From NCBI GenBank assembly GCA_009733575.1, contig ML769547.1:62001-126000 (forward strand): a stretch of DNA of 64,000 nt. The letters are read 5' to 3'. Shown piece by piece: positions 24,946 through 35,651 of the stretch. Each line of letters opens with the position of its first letter. The first letter of the stretch is position 1. Made by a program: the position numbers and the translations under genes. This DNA is from Gymnopus androsaceus JB14 (Eukaryota; Basidiomycota; Agaricomycetes; Agaricales; Omphalotaceae). Under the pieces are notes generated by a model. It saw nothing but the letters and a program-made list of their open reading frames with translations, was not told the origin of the DNA and ran no database searches.

Positions 24946-25486
24946 GGTGGTTGGGAGCCAAGAAGCCCTGAAACATTGCCAGTGAATAACGCTCCATCGT
25001 CTGTGTTGAAAAAATGATCATCGGCCCCGATTGACGAATGGCTACGGCAGTTGTTTGACTCGTCGTGGCTACTAGATCTTTATCTTGATGGACGGAGGAC
25101 AAACGGAGGAAGCTTCGGTCTTCGGACTTTGAACGCCCATTAGCGCCTACGGCAAGAAAACCTTCAAGAAAATAGCTTTTCTTCTCTCCATACCACGACG
25201 GTAGAGTGAGTATCATCTATGTACAGTATATTCAAGCAAGATATAGATAGATAGATGGATACTCGGCTCCGCCCTAAAGCGGGATCCCACGAGGGAACAG
25301 CCGGCCCTAAATACACTAAATTAATATTAGACGGACACATCATGGAATCATGATGCATGATCATCAGAGTCTTCCCCTAGTACAGTAAACTAACTAGGAA
25401 AAATCCTCACTAGCAGCACTTCCAACACATACCAATACCTTATTTCGCCATTACCCCCTCCCTTAATTACACCTTCACTACGATCT
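24946..25486. other. Upstream region of TF copy 2
   Basis: Promoter-side sequence homologous to that of copy 1, including the GATC(A)TCGGCCCCGAT(T/C)GA block and the ATCATCTATGTACAGTA tract, plus a short insert near 25255-25310 (CTCGGCTCCGCCCTAAAGC) not seen in the other units. No gene. Confidence 0.45.
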
Positions 25487-25539
25487 TTCTAATTCTCTGC
25501 CTATTTTCTACTTGTATCTACTTGTATGCAGTCTGTTGG

Positions 25540-27112
25540 ATTCCCCGACACTGACCGAAGGGAAGGGAGGGTCCTGTAACCCATGATCGGACGATTTTCC
25601 ACTGAAACATTACATTGCGTGGTATCCGCGTGGTATCCACGTTCATCCACATTATTTTACTTCCTTTCTTTGTTCTTATTTTGGCTCTCAGTCTACCCCA
25701 TCATCGGCATTTGACATTGGCTTTTGACATTAACACAATGACCCCTTTGACTGATATTTACACTTCTTGTCTCTCATCTGTGCCTTCATGGGCGCTAGCT
25801 GAACATGTGGACCTTTGTTTCAGCCATTTGCATCTTTTGAAAGGTTCTGAGTTACAAACTATTGTACATTGTCGCATGAGTAAGATACAAATGGTTGATT
25901 ATATCCTTAATAAATGCAATGGCCTACCGTGACTCTTGCATAAATCTCAAGGCCCTGATTGCTATAAAACAATATGCCAGCGCTATTACACTTATCTTGG
26001 TTCTGCCGCTTACACCATGTGGGGTGGGGGTGGGGGGCTGAACTAACGTTCGGGAAGATTGCTCTCTTGCGCAATGCTGACTTTCTACAGTGGGATCGTT
26101 GGCATCCAGTATGGGATTGTCTATCGGAGCTAGGATGGATGTGTTGAGAAACAAGCGAGCTCAGTTGGCGGATACAACCTCAGTGAGGAGGGAATCGAGC
26201 ATCGAGAACGGGGGGAAGAATGATTAATTGGTAATTTGTATCTATCTACTTTATATACGGAAGCAGATAGGGGTATGCATGGTGTGCGGAGCGGCCGGAC
26301 AACTGACGGCAGGGTATTTACCCAACAGATGGTATGCAGGAATAAATCTTCTCTGACTTTCATTCCCAATGTCTTATGTCCTGCTTTGCATTGTTCTCTC
26401 TGGGGGGGTGAAGGTATCTGGCACTGTAGCTGGTCTGTTGTTATAGAGAGTGGTTGTGATTATTACTACCAGCTTGCAGTGACTGGGTTCAAACATAAAG
26501 ACTTGCATTATGTATGGCAATTTGCTCACTGTTCTGATTGGCAATGGGCATTGTTGATATAAGTTATATCGTCATCCAGTTATAACAGACTCTCAATAGA
26601 TGATAGAATATAAACATATTTCCTATGTTCAGAATCAATATTCTACTTATTTCGAGGCCTGTATGATTGGTTTCCGGGCTGTCCATCGTAACTAACCCTG
26701 TATTGATTGACCTGACTTGATCCGGGTTTTTTCGGCTTGTTCAATCCAAAAAAGCAGGTCAATTCAAGGTCAATTGACAACCCGCAATTTATCTCGGTTT
26801 TGGCCGCAACCCGGTATCCAGGTGGTCCTATTTAATCTTGACCGACGCCGCCGAGCATGGGAAGCGCGCTTCAGGGCTCTTTGAGGTCGCGTCGAAGCTT
26901 CTTCATGCTCCACAAGGAGTTTACCAACAATTGAGCTCGATGGAGGACCCATAGTCATAACATCGACAATGATTTAGTAGGTTGTAACTTGTGGGCAACC
27001 TAACAACCCGGTCAACCTGGTCAACCAAAACACGGTTCTTTACGATGTCGGGGATTGCCACGGCAGTGGCGCTAAGGATTTGTATTTTGATTATCAAGCT
27101 CGGAAGCTCGCC
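25540..27112. mobile_element. Insertion inside unit 3, probably a degenerate mobile element
   Basis: The insertion splits the aldolase exon remnant: the left side ends ...GTATGCAGTCT and the right side resumes TCTTCGATCGTGCG, so a short TCT repeat flanks it. Inside is a 64-codon frame (25738-25932, starting MTPLTDIYTSCLSS) and a stretch near 26700-27050 rich in GTCAACC/GGTTGAC-type repeats (AACCCGGTCAACC, GGTCAACC). No transposase was recognised. A short related sequence (TTATCAAGCCCGAAAGCTCG near 21035) sits at the same point in unit 2, matching TTATCAAGCTCGGAAGCTCG near 27090. Confidence 0.5.
25738..25932 (+). CDS. Small ORF within the unit 3 insertion, unknown
   Basis: A 64-codon frame, MTPLTDIYTSCLSS..., with the helical-looking stretches HLHLLKGSELQ and SKIQMVDYIL. 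The composition is protein-like and the last part vaguely resembles a SAP-type helix pair, but I cannot assign a family. It may be the first exon or remnant of a mobile-element gene. Confidence 0.25.
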   Translation: MTPLTDIYTSCLSSVPSWALAEHVDLCFSHLHLLKGSELQTIVHCRMSKIQMVDYILNKCNGLP

Positions 27113-27163
27113 GTCTTCGATCGTGCGTGGACAGCCCAAGTGGAACAGTTGCCATTATATAAG
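27113..27163 (+). pseudogene. Remnant of the aldolase last exon in unit 3
   Basis: TCGATCGTGCGTGGACAGCC then AAGTGGAACAG and TTGCCATTATAT match the aldolase last exon (GATCGTGCATGGGCACTTTGG, CAAGTGGACCAG) with a small deletion that breaks the frame. It is followed by the same TTAATGATTTGAG and TATTTAACGCTTTGA flank. Confidence 0.65.
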
Positions 27164-27453
27164 TATTAATGATTTGAGTTCTTGACTGGTATTTAACGCT
27201 TTGATCGGCCTCGCTATGGTATATAATATAAACATAATATCGAGATAGTAAGATACACCCATCGTTCATAATAACGAATTATGGAAGTTGATAATCATTC
27301 AAAATAATGATTCGATTACGACTGAGGAGAGATCTAGATCCAAGTAAATATATGATATAAGGCAACTCTAGTAGTGATACCAGTACACAGAGACTGAGTT
27401 GGGATTATGAGAGAATCAGTACAATATACAATGGATTTTACACTAGGACATCT

Positions 27454-30400
27454 TTAGAGACCTTCAGGACTAACCAAACTTAGCAGTTCATCCACCTTCG
27501 ACATGAATGAAGTCCAATCTTCTTGACTAATATCGATACAAAAGGATTAATGAAAAATCAGCACACCACTTAAAATATCACTCACTTTGGTTCACCCCAT
27601 GTGGAAGCCCCAGCCCCTGTAGCAAATGCAACAGGGTAATCCAAACCAGACAAGGGATCCGCACCACCAGACGAAGGTCCGAACCCGTACGATTGTGGAT
27701 TTTGTTGATGTACGTCAAAGCCAAAAGACTGCTGCTGAACCGGCACAGTCATGTTAATTGAATAGAATGGATTAAACACGGAGCCGGGAGCAGTTGGCTG
27801 ATGGAAAGCGCCAGCTCCAGCGTTTGAAGCTAACTGGTCGAGTCCAGGGAAAGTGGGACTCTGCAAAGCGTTAAAAACTCGCTGAGAGCCGGCGAATTGA
27901 CGGTTAGAATCTTCATCCATGGGGTGCGGTTGGAAGGTTTGGGAATCGCGGATGCGCTTCAACGAATCTTTCTGTGGAGGTGGAGGCATTTGACTAACGG
28001 ATATAACAGTTTCAAGAATGTCACTGAAGGAGAAGAACAGATTATTTATTAGCCAAAACGATGGCAAAGGATCCTTGACGTACAATAAACGTCCCGCAAA
28101 TTCATATCTAGAGAGAAAAGCCTCTGTGAGTACAATATATAATCAACGCGAAGAACTCGACGCTAACCTCGTTTCATATTTGGTCAAATGCTTCAAGCAG
28201 TTGGACACATCGGTCATATCATTCCTAGGATCGTATGAATATTTGACGCGTATACTGGTCCATAAATTAATGAGAAGCATTGTTGCCGCGACAAATGTTG
28301 GTGCCTACACAGAGCAAATTTCAGTACATGCGACGTCAACCATGAAAAACCTACTATGTAATTCGGTATCAGGGGCATTCCAGGTCGAGCCATGTAAACG
28401 TCGAGCACATGTCTGTGAATGTGAAGATGATCAGGGACAGTACGAAGAATGTCATGATTGACGCACATAAAGGCTCGTGAAGCGTTGGTACAAATAGCTA
28501 AAGATGGGAAGTTGCCTGTCGAAAGTGGGCCGGGTCGGATAAACGATTTGTGGATTTGTATCTAGAAAAGAACCCAAAATAAACCCTTGGAAATGGAGAA
28601 GCAGGATAGTCGTCGCTTACCTGTACCCAGTAGTAGTTGGAATGTATCATTACTGTCTGCGCAAAGAGAATCTCATCTGAGCGGTTGGGGTCCCACTTTA
28701 CTGTAGACTGCGTTAGCAAGAGATAGAAAAGGAAAAGATATCTATTATATTGCTCACAGTGCTCTGGAAGCTCGTCGACCCAGCCGTTCAATGCAGAATC
28801 AAGTTCCATGACAATTTTGTTAGTGTTTTCAGGTGAAGAATCCAACCAAGGGGTGGCTTTTCGTGTTGTGAACTGTTCATTGTCAAGATGAGTACAATCG
28901 TGTGAGATACGAGTCTAGCCTTCAGACTTACAAGATGGTCCTTCACCAGTCCAGCGATCCGGAGGAGCTTCATAAAATGATGCCAGTAAGACATGTGCGA
29001 GGGCTTGCCAATCGGTTGGATGAATTCCATTTGCGGATTCGAGGGAATCTCCCAGTACTCATCGTCGCACTCGGGGGAAACTCGAGGTCGAAACTAATAA
29101 ATGCAGCAAGGATGGGAAGGATGCTCATAGAGTTGAGAGATGCAACGCAATGACTCACTCATCCTCTCTTGTTGAGCGGGGTCGACCCTACATAATGGAA
29201 AAACAAAAAATAGTTGTTCAGGATCGATCTGGAGAACTGTTGGTGAACAGCACACCAAGGCAATGCACGTGTAAAGATCCGTCGATATGATATTCCAGAA
29301 CGCTCTTTTCCACATTTCTTGCTCTAATCGAGTCTGTGTTGGCTCTTTCGTTACATTCCCTTTCCGATGTGCTCCGACTTCTTGTGCTGCCCGTATACCA
29401 AGTCCAGTCAAGAACCAAGCTATATCCGATACTTGAGTCGGGAATAAGAAGATTACAGCCAACTAAGAGATGGATAGTTAATCAATGAGTCTTCAAATCA
29501 GTAGACGATGATGCGTACAGAGTATAGCTGTATATCGTATAAGGATGATGTCCCTGTAAATCTGACCTTCACTAATTGAATCTGTTCAAAATATCTCCAT
29601 CCCAGCGGATCGCAAGTCCTTCGTCCCATCGGCCAAAGTCCTGGGATCATTAGACAATTTCGACCCCAAAGCGCACACGGCTAAAACAACTGCACCGAAA
29701 CGTTGGTCGACGAGATGAAGCTGATCAATGTAGACCTGACGTTCGAATGTTTGCCGATATAGAACTGGGTAGATAATCTAAGATAGCTTAGAATAAGCCT
29801 GGTACCAAGGAGAAGGTTTGCTACCAACATGTTGCTTCTCGAAGTACAAGGTGAGAAGGTCGCGGAGAAGGTCAGGTTCTGGGAACACATAGGTTGGATC
29901 TTCAGGTCCAGGTAGGAAGCGATGCCACTGTGGTAGCTAGATAGATTAGCAGGTAGAATTTAGGAGACAGAAGGTTAACGCACAGGCGCTCGGACCCAAA
30001 ACTCGCTCCTCCTTGTCCCTACTGAGATAGTCTTTGCTGGACTTCCGCCATTGACTTCATCTCGGATACTTAAAGCTGTCTCTAGACAACAGATTCAGAC
30101 ATCAGCAAAGATCAATACGCATTATTAGAAACTCACGAAGAAGCATAAAGTGACTGCTCTTTCCTGTTCAAACCGTCAGAGTACATATCAGACAAGGGAG
30201 AATATGACTTGCCGACATGTCTGTTAAAATAGTCTTCATCGAGACTGAGACTCTTGACTTGGAGTGTGAGTGACTCTTCTAGGTCGTCAACGTCCTCGGA
30301 AGTATCAGAACTAGGTTTAGAGGCATGAGGAGGAGGTGAGCAGGATGACCGTTGCTCTAGAGCTTGTTCTAATTTTTTCTCCAAATTTCGACCATACGAA

Positions 30401-30895
30401 GCCAGACTAACGAGCATTTCGCGCATGAGTGATTCATCCTTTGGGATGACGACCGTTTTGGGAGCGGAGAGGATGGTATATATGAGGCTTTTTGCATCGC
30501 TTAGTTTTTCCGCTTGATTTGATCTGTAGACTCGTAGAGTAGTTCAGTGATTATCTCCAGGTCAAGCGACTTGATATATACTTGACTTTTGGGCCTCGTT
30601 TCTACCAGCAATTCTTCAGAACATCTCTCTCGGAACAGTAGGAGAAAAATCACCTTTTTCTGCACAAGATGAGTACACTCAATCTCAAGACTGAGGCAAC
30701 TGGAGCATCTTTCTGGAATTGAGCTTTCTTTGCATCTCACTAAGCAGAGAAAGCACTTCAGCGTGAAGCTATCAAGAGTATGAGGGGGATAATTGTACCC
30801 TTCCTACGATAGCACTCATCACACGCTTTTGCAGCATGCCGCTTGCGCGCCTTCTTTACTGAGATGGAAGGACCCTCGAAATCAGAATCGGACAT
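27454..30895 (-). pseudogene. Zn(II)2Cys6 transcription factor, tandem copy 3 (frameshifted)
   Basis: Minus strand, ATG 30895 to TAA 27454-27456, the same gene as copies 1 and 2. The zinc cluster ligands are present, with changes around it: RRAIKACDECH in copy 1 is RHAAKACDECY here, and the second half begins VRCKESS. In the fungal transcription factor domain an extra base near 29600 shifts the frame just after DLRSAG, so the conserved Trp-Arg-Tyr-Phe-Glu becomes Met-Glu-Ile-Phe-stop. Everything downstream, including QEVGAHRKG and the tail, is otherwise preserved. It would give a truncated protein with a DNA-binding domain but only part of the regulatory domain, unless the extra base is a sequencing error. 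The shared GC donor is at 30212-30211. Confidence 0.75.
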
Positions 30896-31667
30896 GGTGG
30901 TTGGGAATCAAGAAGACCTGAGACATTGTCAGTGAATAACGCTCCATCGTCTGTGTTGAAAGAATGATCATCGGCCCCGATTGACGAATCGCTACGGCAG
31001 TTGTTTGACTAGATCTTTATCCTGACAATGCGCCTCCGACTTTGAGCGCCCATTAGCGCCCTACGCAGTCGGGTTTAAAATTTGAAATCAGCAGGAAACT
31101 TCTCTCACCATGACTGTCGAATACGACTGCCTAGCGTTAGTATCATCTATCTACAGTACATTCATGCAATATAAAATGTACTAAATGAACGTTAGACAGA
31201 TTCCAACTACCCTTCACGATCTTCCGACTACTTACTATGCAGTAAAATGACTGGGCAAAATCCGACTTCCAGCACATACCAATATCTTGTTTCGTCATCT
31301 TCGATACGATCTTTTTAATTCCTGCCTATTTTCTACTTGTATGCAGTCTTGATCGTGGGATCGGGCACTTTGGACAGCCCAAGTGGACCGGTTGCCATTA
31401 TATATTAATAATGATTTAAGGCCTTGCCTCGTATTTAACGCTTTGACTGGCTTCTATCGCTATGGTACATAACATCGAGATACACCCATCGTTCCAAATA
31501 ACGTATTATGAAAATTGATTCAAATACGACTGAGGAGAGATATAGATCCAAGTAAATATAGGATGTAATGTAATTCTAGTAGTGATACCAATACAGAATC
31601 TGAGTTGGGATTATGAGATCAGTACAGTGTATAATGAAACTACAATAGATTTTACTTCAGGACATTT
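30896..31667. other. Upstream region of TF copy 3 and unit 3/4 boundary
   Basis: Homologous promoter-side sequence, then the unit boundary near 31312, the aldolase exon remnant of unit 4 and AT-rich spacer. No gene is supported. Confidence 0.45.
31321..31396 (+). pseudogene. Remnant of the aldolase last intron and exon in unit 4
   Basis: The best preserved remnant: TTCTACTTGTATGCAG acceptor, then TCTTGATCGTG, GGCACTTTGGACAGCC and AAGTGGACCGG, matching aldolase 16436-16500. An insertion after GATCGTG breaks the frame. It proves that the duplicated unit starts within the aldolase gene. Confidence 0.75.
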
Positions 31668-34600
31668 CTAAAGACCTTCAGGACTAACGAAATTCAGCAA
31701 TTCATCCACTTTTGACATGAATGAAGTCCAATCTTCTTGACTAATATCGATAACAAAAGGGTCAATAAAAAATATGCACACAACTTGAAATATTACTCAC
31801 TTTGGTTCACCCCAAGTGGAAGCCCCAGCCCCAGGCCCCGCAGAAAACGCAACAGGGTAATCCAAACCAGACAAGGGATCCGCACCACTAGATGAAGATC
31901 CGAACCCGTACGATTGTGGGTTTTGGGGTTGATGTACGTCAAAAGACTGCTGCTGAACCGGCGCAGCCACGTTAATGGCATAGAAAGGATCAAACAAAGA
32001 GCCGGGAGCAGTTGGCTGATGGAAAGCGCCAGCTCCAGTGTTTGAAGCTATCTGGTCGAGACCAGAGAAAGTAGGACTTTGCAAAGCGTTAAAAGCTCGC
32101 TGAGAGCCGGCGTATTGACGTTTAAAATCTTCTTCCATGGGGTGCGGTTGGGAGGTTTGGAAGTCGCGTGTGCGCTTCAACGAATCTTTCTGTGGAGGCG
32201 GAGGCATTTGGCTGACTGATATAACGGCTTCAAGAATGTCGCTGAAGGGGAGGAGCAGGTTTTTTGTTAGACGAAACGATGGCAAATAATCCTTGACATA
32301 CAATAAACGTCCCGCATATTCATATCTAGAGAGAAAAGCCTCTGTGAGTACGATAATTCAGTGCGAAGTGCTCGATGCTAACCTTGTTTCATATTTGGCC
32401 AAATGCTTCAAGCAGTTGGACACATCGTTCATATCATTCCTAGGATCGTAAGAAGATTTGACGCGTATACTGGTCCATAAATTAATGAGAAGCATTGTTG
32501 CCGCGACAAATGTTGGTGCCTACACAGAGCAAATTTCAGTACAGGCGACATCAACCATGAAAAACCTACCATATAGTTCGGTAGCAGGGGCATCTCAGGC
32601 CGAGCCATGTAAACGTCGAGCATATGTCTGTGAATGTGAAGATGATCAGGGACAGTGCGAAGGATGTTCATACTTGACGCACATAAAGGCTCGTGAAGCG
32701 TTGGTACAGATAGCTAAAGATGGAAAGTTGCCTGTTGAAAGTGGGCCGGGTCGGATAAACAATTTGTGGATTTGTATCTAGAAAAGCACCCATGGTAAAT
32801 TCTCGAAGATAGAGAAGCAAGATAGTCGCCGCTTACCTGTACCCAGTAATAATTGGAATGCATCATCACTGTTTGCGCAAAGAGAATCTCATCTGAGCGG
32901 TTGGGGTCCCACTTTACTGTAGACTGTGTAAGCAAGAGATAGAAAAGAAAAATATATCTATCATGCTGCTCACAGTGCTCTGGAAGCTCGTCGACCCAGC
33001 TATTCAGTGCAGAATCAAGTTCCATGACAATTTTGTTAGTGTTTTCAGGTGAAGAATCCAACCAAGGGGCGGCTTTTCGTGTTGTGAACTGTTCATTGTC
33101 AAGATTAGTACAAACGTGTGAGATACGAGACTGGCTTTCAGACTTACAAGATGGTCCTTCACCAGCCCAGCGATCCGGAGGAGCTTCATGAAATGATGCC
33201 AGTAAGACATGTGCGAGGGCTTGCCAATCGGTTGTGTAAATTCCATCTGCGGATTCGAGGGAATCTCCCAGTACTCGTCGTCACACTCGGGGGGAAACTC
33301 GAGGTCGAAACTAACAAAGGGAGGAAGGGTGAGAAGGATGCTCATACAATCGAAATATGCAACGCAGTGACTCACTCATCCTCTCTTGTTGAGCGGGGAC
33401 GACCCTACAGAATGGAAAAACAAAAAAAGGATTCTTTAGGGCCAATCCGGAGAACCATATGTGAACAACATACCAGAGCAATGCACATGTAAAGATCTGT
33501 CGATATAATGCTCCAGAACGCTCTTTTCCACATTTCTTGCTCTAATCGAGTCTGTGCTGGCTTTTTCGTTACATTCCCTTTCCGATGTGCTCCGACTTCT
33601 TGTGCTGCCGTATACCAAGTCCAGTCAAGAACCAAGCTATATCGGATACTGGAGTCGGGAATAAGAAGATTACGGCCAACTGTAAGATGGGATGGTTAAT
33701 TGATGAGCCTTCAAATCAGTAGACGATGATACGTACAGAGTATAGCTGTATATCGTATAAAGACGACGCTCCTGTAAATCTGGTCTTCATCAATCGAATC
33801 TGTTCAAAATATCTCCACCCCGCAGATCGCAAGTCCTTCGTCCCATCGGCCAAAGTCCTGGGATCATTAGACACTTTCGAACCCAAAGCGCACACGGCTA
33901 AAACAACTGCACCGAAACGTCGGTCGGTGAGATGAAGTTGATCAACGTAGACCTGGCGTTCGAATGTTTGCCGATGTAGAACTGGGTAGACAATCTAAGA
34001 TAGCTTGGATGTTAGCCTGGTACCAAGGAGAAGGTTTTGCTACCAACATGTTGCTTCTCGAAGTACAAAGTGAGAAGGTCGCGGAAAAGGTCAGGTTGTG
34101 GGAACACGTAGGTTGGATCCTCAGGTTCGGGTAGGAAGCGATGCCACTGCGATAGATAGATTAGGAGGTAGAATTTGGGAAACAGAAGGTTAACGCACAG
34201 GCGCTCGGACCCAAAACTCGCTCCTCCTTGTCCCTACTGAGATAGTCTTTGCTGAGCTCCCACCATTTGCTTCATCTCGGATACTTAAAGCTGTCTCTTG
34301 AAAACGGATTTAGACATCAGTAAGGATCAATGCCCATTATTAGAAACTCACGAAGAAGCATAAGATGACTGCTCTTTCCTGTTCAGAGACCGTATCAGAG
34401 AGTACATATCAGGGAAGAGAGAATATAACTTGCCGACATGTCTGTTATAAAATTCGTCGTCGAGACTGAGACTCTTGACTTGGAGTGTGAGTGACTCTTC
34501 TGGGTCGTCGACATCCTCGGAAGTATCGGAAAAGGGACTTGGTTTAGAGACAGGAGGAGGAGGAGGTGAGGAGGATGACCGTTGCTCTAAAGCTTGTTCT

Positions 34601-35124
34601 AATTGTTTCTCCAAATTTCGACCATACGAGGCCAGACTAACGAGCATCTCGCGCATGAGCGATTCATCCTTTGGGATGACGACCGTTTTGGGAGCAGAAA
34701 GGATCGTAGATATGAGGCTTTTTATATCGCTCGGCTGTTCCGCTTGATTCAATCTGTAGACTCGTATAGTTCAGTGATTATCTCCAGGTCAAGCGACTTG
34801 ATATATACTTGGTTTTTGGGCCTCGTTTCTACCAGTAATACTTCAGAATATCTCTTTCGAGATAGTAGGAGAAAACTCACCTTTTTCTGTACGAAATGAG
34901 TACACTCAATCCCAAGGCCGAGACAGTTTGAGCATATTTCTGGAATTGAGCTTTCTTCGCATTTCACTAAGCAGAGAAAGAACTTCAGCGTGAAGCTATC
35001 ACGAACATAAGGGGATAACTGTACCCTTCCTACGATGGCACTCATCACACGCTTTTATAGCGCGTCGCTTGCGCGCCTTGTTTACTGAGATTGAAGGACC
35101 GTCGGAATCCTCAGAGTCGGACAT
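31668..35124 (-). pseudogene. Zn(II)2Cys6 transcription factor, tandem copy 4 (frameshifted)
   Basis: Minus strand, ATG 35124 to TAG 31668-31670. Zinc cluster and linker are intact, the latter ending LNQAEQPSDIKSLIS after the KKRGPKTK exon. The middle domain is kept as far as WFLTGLGIR. Near 33609 one C of a CCC run present in the other copies is missing, so Arg-Ala-Ala-Gln-Glu becomes Arg-Gln-His-Lys-Lys and the frame soon ends. The rest of the gene (QEVGAHRKG, LPEHLKWDPNR, tail) is preserved in the original frame. Because the loss is in a short homopolymer, sequencing error is a real alternative. The shared GC donor is at 34433-34432. Confidence 0.75.
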
Positions 35125-35651
35125 GGTGGTTAGGAGCAAAGAAGCAATGAGACATTATGCACTATCATCTGTGTTGAAAGAATCATCATCGGCCCCGATC
35201 GACGAATGGCTACGGCAGTCGTTTGACTCGTTTTGGCTACGTAGATCTATCTGATGACGAGACTCGTCTTTGAACGCCCATTAGCGCCTACGGCTGTTCA
35301 TTCAACCACACGCTCAAGTCGTTGGGCAGCCACTTAAAACTTTTTCAAAATAATTATAATTTGCTTTCATACCACGAGGGTAGAGTGATCATCTATGTAC
35401 AGTAAATTCAAGCAAGATATATACACTAATTCGATGTTAGATAGATTCCAAATACACAGAAATACACCTTATGCGTCATGATCTTCCCATACTGTAAAAT
35501 AACTTGGCTGAATCCTCAGCACTTCCAGCACATACCAATACCTTGTTTCGCCATTACCCTCTCCCTTGATCGCGCCTTCAATACGATCCGACGCACGTAA
35601 AAGCTGTGCCCAAGTTCCTGTAACTCTCCAGTAAGCGACAGTTGACCACGG
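35125..35651. other. Upstream region of TF copy 4 and right end of the tandem block
   Basis: Promoter-side sequence of TF copy 4 up to the block end near 35588, then unique sequence leading to the stop of the next minus-strand gene. No coding feature. Confidence 0.45.

Larger units (their letters stand above)
20967..25486. repeat. Tandem segmental duplication, unit 2
   Basis: Begins with TTTCTAATTCACTGCC, matching the unit 1 start in the aldolase intron, and ends with CTTCACTACGATC. It carries a degraded aldolase last exon, TF copy 2 and its upstream region in the same order as unit 1. Confidence 0.8.
25487..31312. repeat. Tandem segmental duplication, unit 3 (with a large insertion)
   Basis: Starts with TTTCTAATTCTCTGCC like the other units and ends near ATACGATC at 31312. 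It is longer than the others because about 1.5 kb of unrelated sequence sits between the unit head and the aldolase exon remnant at 27113. The remainder carries TF copy 3 in the usual order. Confidence 0.75.
31313..35588. repeat. Tandem segmental duplication, unit 4 (last)
   Basis: Starts TTTTTAATTCCTGCC and ends CAATACGATC at about 35588, after which the sequence is unique (CGACGCACGTAAAAGC). This is the shortest unit, with TF copy 4 and one aldolase exon remnant. Its right end defines the right breakpoint of the original duplication. Confidence 0.8.

Noticed and set aside
26020..26050. G-rich run near 26020 as a telomere-like or quadruplex element
   Set aside because: It is a single short G-rich tract without repeats and too weak to support.
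29681..29890. Small frames such as those at 18975-19184, 23550-23762, 29681-29890 and 33726-33935 as separate genes
   Set aside because: They are shifted or antisense readings of conserved TF exons, repeated once per copy.
16907..35124. Labelling the regulators as Gypsy integrase-like proteins
   Set aside because: Such labels are sometimes attached to similar fungal proteins, but the sequence shows a Zn2Cys6 cluster and fungal transcription factor domain and no integrase catalytic motif.
16419..35588. CRISPR-like or satellite array
   Set aside because: The repeats are gene-sized (over 4 kb) and protein-coding; this is a segmental tandem duplication.
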